In this document: positions 49,391 to 62,400 of the stretch, piece by piece | Layout of the letters: every line of letters begins with the position of its first letter | Numbering within the stretch: the first letter of the stretch is position 1 | Assembly (NCBI GenBank): GCA_002633005.1 | Contig: NMRA01000104.1 | Coordinates: forward strand, 83,009-147,008 | DNA length: 64,000 nucleotides | From: Phoronis australis | Taxonomy: Eukaryota > Phoronida > Phoronidae | Direction of reading: 5' to 3' | Notes under the pieces: generated by a model | What the model saw: only the letters and a program-made list of their open reading frames with translations | What the model was told of the DNA's origin: nothing | Databases searched by the model: none | Program-made: the position numbers and the translations under genes

Positions 49391-50106
49391 TTCTCATATT
49401 CCATTCAGCAGTTCGGGAGTGCGAATGTCTGACGGGNCTAGTGTGGCCTGATTTATATACCATACGTATATACCAACGTGAAATAAAGGTACCCTCTGAC
49501 AGCACCGTGGCACTGTTAGTGTGAACTGAGAAAGTAGTGAAGTAAAGCTTCATCCCAGACAACTTCCGGGACTGCTCTCCAGTGTTGAAGATAAGATATC
49601 TTTGTTGTGATGTCTGGTTAGTATGGTTGGGACATAGGCGGATTGTGTTGAAATTGAAATTGTGTTCTGATTTATTTTGTTAACTATAGCAGGTGGGTTA
49701 AAATTTTCTCATCTGTCCAAATAATAAAATTGAGAACACCATCTTTTGGTAATTATGACCACCCCTCCTCCCCAGTGTTGTATTCCTCGATTACAACACC
49801 AGTTATAAAAATTAGAAGACCATTAATTTGGCAGTTGAGTTACTTATCAGTGCGTGTGTGTGCGTGTGTGTTTGTATTAAGCCTACTACTTTTGGCGAAA
49901 GTCTTCATAGTACTTCATACATAGCTGGCTGGCTAGTGTTTTGAGACACCCTGTGAATGTGTTGCTCAATAAGTCGAAACGGGGGTAGTGGAATATGGTA
50001 AATATCTCGTTCGGTAATGGTACAGGGTTATATTTGGTATTGAATCCTTTTTAAGTTTTTAAAATTCATGCTTTAAAACACTACCTTTCTTTGCTTTTAG
50101 TCAGTC

Positions 50107-51231
50107 ATGGTGGCCGTGGCTACAACTGTATTAGAACTGTGTCTGTGGGTCTTTATCTCAAGCTCTGTCGTGTTGTGTTGGAGCAAACTGTGTTGGAAAA
50201 GTAGGCACTCGTTGAAGGCTGCTACATCATTTGTTGAGGATAAAGTGATTACATATCCACTGAGGAAGAGAAACATCAAGACAGGGACTACAGAGAGCAT
50301 ACAACCATTGACTGAGAGTTTGACAGAACCTGGTGTTAGATCAAAGCCTTCAAGAAGAGTGCTCATTGCGTGTTTTGTGATAGGATATTTAATTTTGGTT
50401 TTGTTTGAGACTCTTTTTGTTGGAGCTGTAGAGCCGTATGTATTATACACACCAACACAATGTAGCCGGACTGCCAGTGCGGCAAACCCAGAAGAATGTC
50501 TTGTACATCTCAATGTTTCATTTGAACATGTTTATTTCACAGGACATGACGGTACCCTTTTGCATGGCGTCTTTGTTCCATCCGATTTACCTAAGTCCTC
50601 CAACAAACCACTGAACATGTTGATAAACTTAGGAAGTGATGGCAATGTTGGGTTTCGATTTTACCCTCAGTTGTATGAATGGTTGGCCAAGCACGGTGTC
50701 AATGTTCTGGCTTATGACTATCCAGGCTATGGTACCAGTGAAGGTACGCCAACTGAGGAATCACTGAACACAGCTGCTGACAGGGCACTTTACTGGCTTT
50801 TGTCCAGAACTGGCGGTATTGTCCGCGATACACTGGTGTACGGCTACTCTTTGGGTGGGCCTATAGCCATCAGCCTTGCAGTAAAACACAGTGTGAAGGC
50901 AGTGGTGCTGCAGGCAAGCTTAGACAGAGTTGGGTATGTCTCACATAGCATGCTACCTTTTGGCGGATGGCTCCTGCCGTACACTTTACCAGAACAGTAC
51001 GATGCACTCAACAATATCAAGCAGGTCCACTCTTGCACCTACTTCCTAATAGCGACAGATGATGAAGTATTTCCAGAAAGTCGCGAGTTAAACCTGTACA
51101 ACAGTGCGTTTAACATTCCTGCTGAATGCAAACATTATTACAGGCTCGTTGGATATGGCCATTTAGACAACCCTCTGAATGACAGTGGATTTGTGAAGTC
51201 ATTCTCTAGTTTTATAGACTCCATGAAGTGA
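50107..51231 (+). CDS. Membrane-anchored ABHD-type alpha/beta hydrolase
   Basis: 374 aa in one coding exon, from ATG 50107 to TGA at 51231. Two hydrophobic segments (about residues 7-25 and 85-107) precede an alpha/beta-hydrolase domain. Catalytic triad visible: Ser248 in GYSLGG, an Asp at 319 in ATDDEVFP, His352 in GYGHLDNP; LAYDYPGYGTSEG is the typical strand-loop before the cap. It resembles the ABHD12/13/17-BEM46 group of lipid or acyl-thioester hydrolases by motif order; the substrate is not known. The usual HGN oxyanion stretch is replaced by NLGSDGN. A splice acceptor (TTGCTTTTAG) ends at 50100, six bases before the ATG, so a 5' non-coding exon is spliced on. AATAAA at 51390 is the likely poly(A) signal. 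The intronless coding part hints at a retrocopy origin. Confidence 0.93.
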   Translation: MVAVATTVLELCLWVFISSSVVLCWSKLCWKSRHSLKAATSFVEDKVITYPLRKRNIKTGTTESIQPLTESLTEPGVRSKPSRRVLIACFVIGYLILVLFETLFVGAVEPYVLYTPTQCSRTASAANPEECLVHLNVSFEHVYFTGHDGTLLHGVFVPSDLPKSSNKPLNMLINLGSDGNVGFRFYPQLYEWLAKHGVNVLAYDYPGYGTSEGTPTEESLNTAADRALYWLLSRTGGIVRDTLVYGYSLGGPIAISLAVKHSVKAVVLQASLDRVGYVSHSMLPFGGWLLPYTLPEQYDALNNIKQVHSCTYFLIATDDEVFPESRELNLYNSAFNIPAECKHYYRLVGYGHLDNPLNDSGFVKSFSSFIDSMK

Positions 51232-51281
51232 CACTACCACCTCGAGACGTTTTGTCAATTGTTTTATTATTTTTGATTATG

Positions 51282-51305
51282 GCAAATATATATATATATA
51301 TATAT
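51282..51305. repeat. (TA)n microsatellite
   Basis: About eleven TA units in the 3' UTR of the ABHD gene. Confidence 0.9.
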
Positions 51306-51344
51306 GTAAATCTTGAACGGTTTGGAAACAGATCACTAACATTT

Positions 51345-51532
51345 TTAAGTCTGGTCTGCACGCCACCTGTTGGCCACATCACATGACTGAATAAACATAA
51401 GTATCAAAAGATTTCTGGCCTCGAATAGGACTCGAACCCAGGACCTTCTGCTAACCGTGCAGACTAACCATGGGTATGTTCACTAGTAGGTCACATGATG
51501 TGGCCAACAGATGGCGTGCAAACCAGACTTAA
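51345..51532 (-). mobile_element. Foldback element with tRNA-like core
   Basis: 43-bp inverted arms, 51345-51387 and 51490-51532, match at 39 of 43 positions (TTAAGTCTGGT...). On the minus strand the ~100-bp core has a pol III B-box (GGTTCGAGTCC), a 5-bp stem with 7-nt loop like an anticodon arm (TCTGC-ACGGTTA-GCAGA) and a TGGTTAG stretch like part of a D-loop; the acceptor stem and full D-arm are missing. It is a tRNA-derived sequence captured in a palindrome, not a working tRNA gene. Confidence 0.7.
51390..51395 (+). terminator. Candidate poly(A) signal of the ABHD gene
   Basis: AATAAA 159 nt after the stop codon, just inside the left arm of the foldback element, so the element may have supplied it. 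Confidence 0.5.
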
Positions 51533-53466
51533 TGTGCACTTCCAAATTGGAAATTTTCACAAGTGAGACACAGCTAATTGTTATCCATTGTACATTACAT
51601 GCTCAGCATCAAAGAGTCGTAATCTATTGCTAACCTGTGCTCGCCGTATTTGCTGGACAGGGTAATTGTTTTTTGTTGAGATGTATATATTAAAGACACT
51701 ACACGTGACGCACCTTTTCCATACATACTCTAGATATTCATGTGATCGTGGTAATAACGTCCAAAATAAAAAAATCACAAGTGTGAGTTCTAGTTTTGCA
51801 GGATTTTTTCTATTATTTCAAAAGACACATCGAAAATGTCCCTCCATTTCTGAGTTAAAAGTTGCCCACTTCTATTAAACAGCTAGGCTAATTAGTTTTA
51901 TGGCGGCGCTAGTCAGCAGGCCAAACAAACTGTTATCGAGCTAGTTAAGTATGCGTGTAATATTGCGTTTATGCATGTATCTCGCGCTCTCTCGTTCTAA
52001 AATGCTGCACTTTGGGGTTTACGTCCACCTAGTGACACATGTAATCACTGCCTGACAATTTGTGAATTATCTGTAAAATCTCACGAAGTGAGGATGCTCT
52101 ATGGTGGACCAATGAATTTTTATTACATCATTACAGTTTTCCAATTAAACCAATTAAATTATCGTTTCGTTTACATACAAATGCAAAACTTATTAAATAC
52201 GCGACACTACTTGTCGTTAACAATCTTTATCCTCAAAATAAAGTTCGACACTCAACAGAACATTGGTTAAGCAATTGACCAAGGCCTCGTATAAATGAGA
52301 AAAATCCAATCTTTCTTAGCTTCTCATGCAAAAGTGTAACATTTTAAAACAATTGCTATCAGTGTACCGAATATAATATCAGAAAGTTTAAAAAAAACAT
52401 CTATTTCTGCGATAAGATGTTCTGAAGTTGGCCAGTTTTGGACTTTTTTGTAGGTACCTACATATTAACTTGAAAGGAAAAATGAGTTTTGGGAACAGTA
52501 TGTGCTTGAAGTTAGCGAGATTTTACAGTGCGGTGATGTTAGAAGCTCTTAATGCTTTTATCAATAAGGGCATCTTATATTACTGTTATAAAAATGGGAA
52601 ATTCTCTGCATCACTTTACAGTTCAGAAAACGTACCTTCTACAAGTGCCAGCGATCACAGTCATGGACTCGGTAGTTAATTGCGACTATCAAAAATAAAT
52701 TCAACTAACTGTAAACGATAACTTTTATTATTGTTTCTGCAGATAGCAGACACATGGCGCCCACTGTGACCAGCCCATTGTCCGTCTGCCTTGCAAATTT
52801 GTCTTGCATTGTTGATTTTCGCAGGCTCCTATTAGAGATGAGAACATTTTACACACAATTAGTTGTGGCATAAGTGGGAAACATGGTGAGCCGGGGACAG
52901 CCGCTCATACGAGCCATGTACTTGTAGCGATACATTTTTTCCACGAAACTCGATACAGTGAACACCACGCCCCTTCTTATTTACAGGGCCTGCCCACAGC
53001 TAACCCTGTCCAACAAAATCAGATTTCGAAAAAATGATCTGCTGGAGCTCAAGTGAAATGTTAAAAGTCCAAAAGGGTTCTAAAAATGCACTGGCCATGG
53101 TTAATTGTAATCTAAAATGAACATCATGCAAATTGCTTCACCCTGCATTATTGTCAATATTTTTATATTTTATATTTTATATTGTGATCAGCGACAATAG
53201 ATTAAAACTTTAAGTAAATCTTTGATACCTTTCATTTCACTTGAAATGGCAATGAGTAATATTCGTTTCCGATGATACAACAAAAAAAACGCCGACTGAA
53301 GTATTGATATTTATATTAAGCATGAAATCAAACTAAACAGAGTACAAAAGAAAGATCAGTTGCAGACACATTGTACATCAAACAGTTAAGTTACTAAGAG
53401 TGCCACGTCTTCCACTTCACGAGTTCAACATGCCTCACATTGATGCATACCATCGCGCAGTATTGA
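51533..53466. other. Intergenic region between ABHD and TCP1 genes
   Basis: Tail-to-tail spacing. It includes the TCP1 3' UTR on the minus strand. The 83-codon open frame at 52428-52679 lacks an initial ATG and matches nothing I know. No repeat recognised. Confidence 0.4.
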
Positions 53467-56400
53467 TTAACCATTCAACAAGCCCGCCCTTTCGGCTTCA
53501 GAGTATGAAGGCCCATTGTTGCCCTTGTCCTCAGGAGCCAGTTTAATCAAGTCGTCGATACGTAGGATTGTAATGGCAGCTTCAGTGGCGAACTTGAAGC
53601 TCTTTATCTTGGACACTGCTGGTTCGAAGACTCCGGCCTTCTTGTTGTCTCTCACCACACCCTGGACTAGATCAAGACCATACCTGCAACAAACACCATG
53701 AAAATGACAATAGATGGGATGTCAAAATTTGTAACTTCAAAAAAATGTGAAACAAGCATGGGACCATTGAACACACCAAAAATTTTGAGCTCTATTCTGG
53801 ACACAGTCCAATCATGGAAAACTTGCATGGGGTCACTTGCATCATTTCAACACTTGAATTATTTCTTCTGACAAACGCAAAATCAAAATGAGACTTACCA
53901 TTGAAGTACACGCCACTCATTATTCGCCCCGCTGTAACCTCCTTCTTACTACGTAAAAGATCAGCTGTACAGCAGGTCATATTCAAAAGAATATCCAGGT
54001 CATCATCGTGTGAGCAAATTAAGATAGCATTTTAAAGAAGCACATACCATTTGAGATCCTTGTGGTCAGACTGCGTCTGACTCGCATTGTGATAGGCTCT
54101 CAGTTTAGCAACTAACTCTGTCGAGTCTTGGGCAGCATTCACACCCAGTTGCTTGGGAATGACCAACAATGACCTAGCAAACTCGGCTATAGCAAGTTGT
54201 TCTCGTGAGCTCTGCAACAGATAAGAAGACTTGGAATATGAAGAACTGAATTTGGAGGACTGATCCTGTTTCTCTTGATTTCACAACGTACACTTCTATC
54301 AGGTTCTTATACTGAAGACAATTGTTTCTAAAAGAGACACCTTTTAACTTCAGACACCCTTCAACTCACCATTTCATCAGAGAGCTCTATGCCAGATTAG
54401 TAAACAGCTGTTAAAAGCAAGCCGTGCAAAGAATACAAAATGAACATCTGTTGTAACTCTCTCCAGAAGCATTTTACAGAATTCCACACGAGATGCATAA
54501 ATGCACGACTCTTCGGTTCGTAAACGCAAACAAGTTATGTCCCTTCCCAAACAAGTTATCTCCCTTACCAAACAAGTTATCTATCTTCTTACCAAAGAAG
54601 TGGCAAATGTTTCCAAATAAATAGACAGGGCAGCTTCAACACAGCCACCGCCGGGGACGACAGTCTTCGATTCTAAGACACGCTTTACCACACAGAGGGC
54701 GTCGTGCACAGAGCGCTCCATCTCGTCTACCATGAAGTCATTGGCACCTCGTAGAATGATAGATGCAGCAGTTCTAGCCTTGGTCCTGCAACGTGTCAAG
54801 AAGAAAAGATGTAAGATAGTAGATCACAACTGCAGCATCAGTAGCANGTGATGACAGTGGAAACTTGTGTCGCAGTCTGTACCCCTAGATACAACAGTCA
54901 TTTCATTGATTTTTGTCTCACAAAATCAGCCTTTTTGTTCATAACTCAAGTGTCTTATTTCAGCAATTTTATAAACATGATAAGGCTACTAATCCTTTAC
55001 ACACAGTGTATAAGTTATATAAATTTGTATTTAAAGAAAACGACTGACAGTTTTCTTTCTTTCTCTTCCGAGGAAAAACAATACACTCACCCCTTGATCA
55101 GAATGAGTTCATCATCACATATCCTGTCCTGGACAACCTCATCAGCTGAGCCTAGTGAAGATGGCTCAAACACTTCGTCTCCTTCCAAGTTGGCCATGGT
55201 CAGAACCAGACTGCCTGTAAACAGCGCAAGCAGAGACATCTAAACAACACATTCATTTTCTTAGTAACACAACTTCCTTATTTCTACCTTTGCTGGAGGC
55301 AAGACAACTTAATTTGAACATATCCATCAAAATATGCAGCGATTCGCTCGAGCTTCCCTCATTGGCTGCCATTTTGAGGAAGTTATGCAAAAGCACGCCT
55401 ATTAATGAATAAAAAGTCCAACGGAAAAAAATCTAAAAAATTCCACTAGTTATCTTCGTATGCCACATTTTGCAAGTGTCACATGCCAGGCCACAGGCTT
55501 CACTCATTCTCCCACTTGTCCTTGTGTGAGGTCAATAAAAATTCTATGGTTATTGCGCATGATGAAAAATTTAACGGCGACCAAAAAGTGGAGTTGGAAT
55601 TCTTCGCTTAAGTCATTTTTAATTACCGTAGACATGCTTCATTAAAGATACCTGTAGAACCAGAAAGGATCACTGAAGAAAGTAGGCACACCTTTAAGTA
55701 ATCAATTTTAAGTGTAAAACGAATTTTGAAGTGGTGAAAACCTCCAATTTGATGACCGGACTTAGACTACCGCACATTAGAAATAGACGGATGAAATTAG
55801 TAGAGGGAGGGGGATTATTATAGCCCCTGCATAGCCAGCCGATGAGCTACATGTTGCCTAGACCTGAGTCTGCTCGGCCTGTTACAATAACCTGCTCTTT
55901 AGTCATGTTCAGAAACGTTCAATTTAGAGGAGAAAAATGAAAATGATGGCAACAAATTGCTAAAACCCTGCCATTCAGCCAGTTTACATCACAGCACCAC
56001 TTGTAATCTCACCTCCTGTGGCCTTAGCTATTCTCTTGAGATCCACCTTCTTACAGCGTCGTACAGCCATGGCTCCTGCCTCCACAAAATATTTGAGACA
56101 GAGGTCATCAATACCCCCTGTGGTTAATATCACGTTGGCACCCGCTGCGAGTATCTTCTGAATCCTCTCCTTGGTTATATCCGATTCTCTGAGAAGGAAA
56201 AGAGATCTAGTTGTTCTCCATCTTCAGAAGACTGACACACTCTTTCAAATGTGAAAAAAAAACTTTAAAAAGACAGCAGTGGCTGACGAAACCTAGCAGT
56301 CAATTCATCACATTCAGTAGATTTATGAAAATCTTACATCGTTCTAATGGGTTCACTGCATTACAGTGTGTTTCCATGAACAACAACCAATTCCAGATTT

Positions 56401-59400
56401 ATAAAGAAAGATTTAACATGGACTTCAAAAATGTGCTATTAAGTGTACAGAGGCTGCATACCTTTGGCGAATAGCTTCAAGTTTGGCAGGGTCTTCAACT
56501 AAAACCTGGACACCCATCTTCATCTTAGATTTTTGGAGATTGAAGTCAAGGCAGGCAATTTTGGCATTTGTTATGCGCTTGACCATAGCTGAAATATACA
56601 ACTTTAGACTGAAACCAACAAATGACATACTATATTACAAACCATCACTTTCACAGTTCTGATAAATGCTTAATACAGTGAATAAAAGAGACAATAGAGC
56701 ACCACACAATTTAAAGATATATTTACTTGCTCCTAACTATGCTAATGTATAGCACAAACTAAACAACAATGCTACTTTAACCCAATCTATCTCAAGCAAA
56801 GAGCAGGTGTATTCACTGATAACTTATAAACGTGAAAACAATCAATTCTGCAAATAAGTGACCTTTGCACTAATGATGTACCTCGCAGGCTCACATAGCC
56901 CGCATCATGCAGTGTTATTCCTCAGCACCACATCACGATACTTACCGAACACAGTTCAGTTTTTTGCGGAGGATCATTTTCGCCACTCATTCTTTAAAAC
57001 ATTTTCAACCTACTTCATATTCACATCGCCGCTGTATGTAGTGTTTCTAACTAATTTGACCAAACAATTACAGAGATGAAGAATTAGTGTGCAAGTTCCG
57101 CTTTTAAGTCATCTCATTTAGAGCTTACAAGAATATTGATATTGAGTGCAGACAACAATACCTTGAGATGACACTGTACAATTTAAGGCGTAGCCATTGA
57201 CAAGAATGCTTTCTTTTGAACTTTGACCATGAGCCTTTAATACATTTACAGCTTTGATGGGATACCTGTAAGAGAACAAGTAACATTGAAAACAACCCCA
57301 CGTCCAAACTGGTCCCTCTTATCAAAGCTTCACTATGAATACCAACACAAGACAGGTGACATATCAATTGAAACAATTCACTTTCACAATTTTCAAAAAA
57401 ACAATACATACTGTACTTGTCCTTGTTATGGCCTTATATGCATGAATTGGGGGACTAAAAATCAGGGGGTGGGCGTTAAATCAAGTATGGGTGTTTAAAA
57501 TGCGTTTTCGCACAGTTGGCTGAGTTCGTGCCTAGAAAACTACACTGATGCTGGACTTGCAAAACATTAACTAAAACATTGGCAGATTGCAGACAATGTA
57601 GAAAGGGGTTTACAGTATAGAATGCAGTGATTGCACTTCAGTAGCATGGCCCAGCCATTAAATTTCCCATTGCAAACATAAAGAGCTGGCCATGCAATGC
57701 TTACATGAATGCTTACACCCCTTTTTAAAAAACAAGGACAATATTAGAATGAGCAGGAGCCAAATGAACCAGTTCATGTCTCCTTTAGTAAAGAGCATGA
57801 GAAAGTACTCATACATTCCTACCTGAATAAGGCAAGGCTCCAATGAAACAGACTAACGGTTATGCAATGGTATTTTTTGGGAAATAAAAATTCTGGTGAA
57901 ATGAGCGTTTCCAGACACGGGCGCTTTTACAGTCTCCGTTGTATAAACTGAAGGAGGGCAGTAAATCAAGCATGGGCATTAACGCGGCCAAGTATGCTAG
58001 TTAAAATACGGTTAAAGCCGATAAAAAGATTACCAATAATACATTAGATATTGCATTACCTATGACCACCTTTTCCATCTGGAGTTTTGATAGCATAAGC
58101 TGCATCGACGACCATGTTGGAGAAAAAGTCAGCATCACTTAGCTGTGTTAAGGTGCAACACAATTTACAAGAGAAAGAGTGCCACTTTAATTGTCTTTAC
58201 TATTAATTTAGAGATTAATGATCACTTCCAAAAGTTCAGTCATGAGAGTAATACTGGTGCATTGGAAGTGTATGATATTTCTACTACAGACATCCTGCCA
58301 CGAATCGGTTTCAACCACATTAAAACAAAAATACAATGTTAGTAACTACTCCAAAGTTAGAAGACCTCAAAACAAGACATGATTTTTTGAAGCCTGATAT
58401 GCGCTACACACTCAGGATTCTCACATTACTAGTCTAGAGTAGTCAACAGATTATAGCAGAAAATGAGCAGACACTGGTTGAGAATGATCAACCAGTTTTC
58501 ACTGCGCACATGCACTTTATGTATCCCAGCGTATATACTTCAACAACCACATTGGTTATAAAGCAAGTTGATTGGGAATGCTCCAGTTTAACAGACTTAC
58601 TGAGCTCAGCTACAAGCAGTGCCACCTCTGAATGAAAACTACTTCATTTTGGTTTTATACCATGATTTAGCTTTCCCGATTACACAGGGCTTGGAATGAC
58701 CAATGACAAAAAGAGAAAAATTTTCCAAGTGATGTATCGTTCAACAAGTAAATAGGCTTAATGTGAAATAGAAATATTTTTTGTGTTTTAAAATTTAACT
58801 GAAATAAATGTTTTTACACAAATAAAGTTAAAATAGTGATTAAACAAGAGACAGAAAAGAGGAAACTGGAAATCAAATTAGAGGAAATCGAAATCAAAAA
58901 AAGGAGGAAATCCTCTTAAAAGAGGAAAATTCCACGCCCTAATTACACCTCAAATGACCATGAACTGAAGAAAGTTCTGTGATTGCTTTAACAAACCGCA
59001 AACTCGTATCACAGTAGTTTGAAGTTTACCAACACAGCTTGGCAGTTAGTGCTTTAGTGGGGCTGAATACTAACGGTAGAATTTCACATACAAGCACGTC
59101 AATTTGACACACAACATATGGCAACATGTAACCACGCCAAAATCACTACTTCTTGTTCTATCGCTTTGTAGTCCTCGGCAACACCTCTCTACACTACACA
59201 GCAAATATCACCCGATGGGCAGTCTGTTTATAGAACTAAAATATCCAAAGATGAAAACTGACTCTGGAAAACAGTACAGCGTTATCCAGAATGAATGTTT
59301 ATCAACTACAAAAATCTATGCTAACTACCAAGTTCAACAATCACCATTCCTATTTCCTTATCGTATACCACGACACCTATTTAACTAATTTATGATGCCT

Positions 59401-62400
59401 CATGCAGGCAAAAATCTAAAAGCCTCATAACTATCAACAGAATTTTATATTCGCATGGAGCCCTCTTCTAAGAAATGGAGACTCTGAACAGTAGGAAAAA
59501 ACCACGACTATTGTGTGGAATACATACTACTCTAAGTGAGACACGGTATCAACATGAAGAGAGAGTGCAAGACATGAGACAGATTAAGGCTGTGGACCTA
59601 ACAACCCTCAAGACGTCATATCAAGGATACCATCCAATGATTTTACTCGACATGCTGGTCTTGGCTGCACTGACGATACAGTCCCGGCCTAGCTCATCCA
59701 CATTGATGGTCAGGTGTTCTTGAATGTATTTACAAGCTTCCCTGTAAATGGACAAAAAACATTAAAAGCATGCGTCTCTGTGTAGCCAGCATAGGGAGAC
59801 AATTCCAATTCTTTTGTTAATTTTTTTTCTGACAGTATTTTATTGATTTGATATACAGAAGCAGGAATAAATTGACAAAGGTTGCAAACAAATAAACCAG
59901 TGGCTGTGTAAAAGCCCTCTATTAGAACTGTGTACCTGCTCTGGAATATTCCGTGTACCAGATTTTAAGAACAACTGCAAATTTTAGCGGAGATACACGA
60001 TACTTAAAAACAGCCTATTGATGGTAAAAGCTGACACAAGTTTGAAAATCCTCTACTACAAATACGATCGTCAGACTACACAGCACACTTATCCATGAAT
60101 TTGCAGAGCTGAACAATAGCTTGAACAAGCGTCAACTTCCACCATGGTAACACCAAGACTAAGCAGTATGTCTTGATTTTTACTATCATTCTCAAGTATG
60201 ATGTGCATTTCAGTCGATGAGCAGAACACGCACGGCCATCAACGCAAAAACCAAGTCTTTTTCCATTTCAGCTATGCATTCATAATTAAAATTTTAATTA
60301 TGGATTAGTTACAGGAACATCCTGGTCATATAAGTTATTTTGACTCACTGATTGAAGTCCATGCATACTTGAGTACCGCAAGTGTATAGTACACAGGTCT
60401 GCGTTACAACTGATTAAACGACAGCTGATTGATAGGAAGATGTTTTGGAAGCATGAGTTGTTAGCATTCAGAACCCCGCCCCTCATCAGCGCCTCATGGA
60501 GGCATAAAGGGCCAATAAAGCCTAAAGGTGAAACATTGATGACATGAGACAAACAAAACCACAGCAAGGTACACCTACTTGCAAGCCAATCTGTAGCCAC
60601 TTATAATTGAGGTGGGGTGGATCTTACACTTGACCAATTCGTCAGCATTCTTAAGTAGCTCTGCAGCAACGATTACCTGCAAGACAGATGAGAACATTTC
60701 TAAATGAACAGGTGACAAATATGAAATGGTGTAATGGAAAGCAGCGACCTTACATGCTAATTTTCTTTCACATGATGGCGAAATTGCACTTGTAACACCT
60801 GTGACCACAAAATTGCAAACTTAAGATTAGTGCACTGTAGACGGTATTGAAAGTTTGGTAGCTTGGTTCACTGTCAACATCAAAACAAAATGCTAAATGC
60901 ATGCGGAAAGCACAAAACGCCACAAACTCCAGGTTGAACGCAACACATGTATTATAGCCAAATATTTGAATGAAAGACTGTTACCAAAATGTAACACCAT
61001 CTGTCTGGGTACAAAAAAATATGTGGATTGCTATAATGACTATGGACATAACATACAAACGTATTACAAACTGCGTATAACAAATAAGTGGATTACTATA
61101 CTGACCACAGAGGTAGTACCATCGCCTACTTCTTCGTCTTGTAACTGAGCTAATTCTACAAGGATCTTTGCAGCAGGGTGCTCAACCTCTAGTAAATTTA
61201 GAATTGTGGCGCCATCATTTGTGATCGTCACGTCCTGCAAAATAACCATTAATACAAAGTTCATAACAAACTGCAGATAATTCATATTTATGCAACAAAC
61301 AGTATACTTCACACCAGTTGTGCAAAAAATGTATTCAGAAACAAGCTTAAATAACTGCAAGAGCAATGCATACAATAGGTTTTTAAGGGCCACTAGGAGG
61401 TGCTGCAGTAGTCAAATCAGCCCGAAAATGAAAAATGGTGCCGGTTCACTCTCACCACATACCGATGAGTCAAGTTTTATCGAAATCTGTCAATCATTTC
61501 TCTAGAAATAATCCAGAAACTTTCTTTCCTATAACAACACTTGAAATACCCTTGTCAAGGACGAAACTTGTGCCAGCACATGGTCATAACTATGGAAAGT
61601 TTCATTGAAATCCATCATTCGTTTCAAAAGATATCATCTGGAAATATTCATCTCCAAAATAGCGAGTAGAAAAATACTGAAGAGGTCAAATCCATCCGAA
61701 AAACAAATGATGCTGGCGCACTGGCATCGTATACCTCTCAGTCAAGTTTTATCGAAATCCGTCAGGTGGTTCTCTTGATATCATCCAAAAATGCTCTTCC
61801 CACAAACAACACTTGAAAAAAACCCTTGACAAGAACTTAAGGGCCACTAGTAGGTTCTGCAATCGTCAAATCCACCAGAAAATTTAATGCTTCCTGACTA
61901 TCATATACCTCTGTATCAACATTCATTGAAATACTTCACTAAATTTTGAACATATCTAAAAACGCCAAAATTTGAATGTGTCAGTGCTTTGAAATTACAT
62001 ACCTTTGTGTCAAGTTTCATTGAAATCCGTCGATCAGTTTTCTAGATATCATCCAAAAACGCTCTTCCCCCAAAGATATAGACAAAACGTGCCACTCTGA
62101 CACCAAGGAGTGGATAAGATTGAAAAGTGGCATGAACTATTCTAGAGATGCCCTACACCCGTGTGCCCCATTTTGTCAATATCTGGCCAGGGATTTTTGA
62201 GATATCAAGTGGACACCTGGGAAACTAGATCGACAGATGTCCGAACAAAGAAGTCACGACAATATGCGATCACATGTATATGTGCGCGCAAAAGAATACC
62301 TCTATGCAGTGACTCGTAATATTCACAAACTGTGACAGTATGGGAGCATGTAAGTCGGTAGGTGACGGCACACCCTAATGTTGCCTGTACGCCGAAAGGG

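Larger units (their letters stand above)
41491..50100. other. 8.6-kb gene-poor region
   Basis: No coding exon could be supported. It holds a long inverted-repeat element (42803-43170), a local GC-richer part (about 46000-47400) with a perfect 18-bp palindrome CATAGATATATATCTATG near 46643, a hAT-like MITE (48916-49075), a second fragment of that kind (49337-49390), a GT-rich microsatellite (about 49853-49872) and an N at 49437. The 5' non-coding exon and promoter of the ABHD gene should lie in its right part. Confidence 0.45.

Noticed and set aside
52428-52679. 83-codon plus-strand open frame
   Set aside because: It does not begin with ATG, has no recognisable domain, and lies in the TCP1 3' flank.
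58138-58142. Alternative acceptor (CACAG) five bases upstream for the TCP1 exon 58137-58060
   Set aside because: Using it puts TAA in frame right after the junction; the CTAAG acceptor gives IIGCDADFF, which aligns with the family without gaps.
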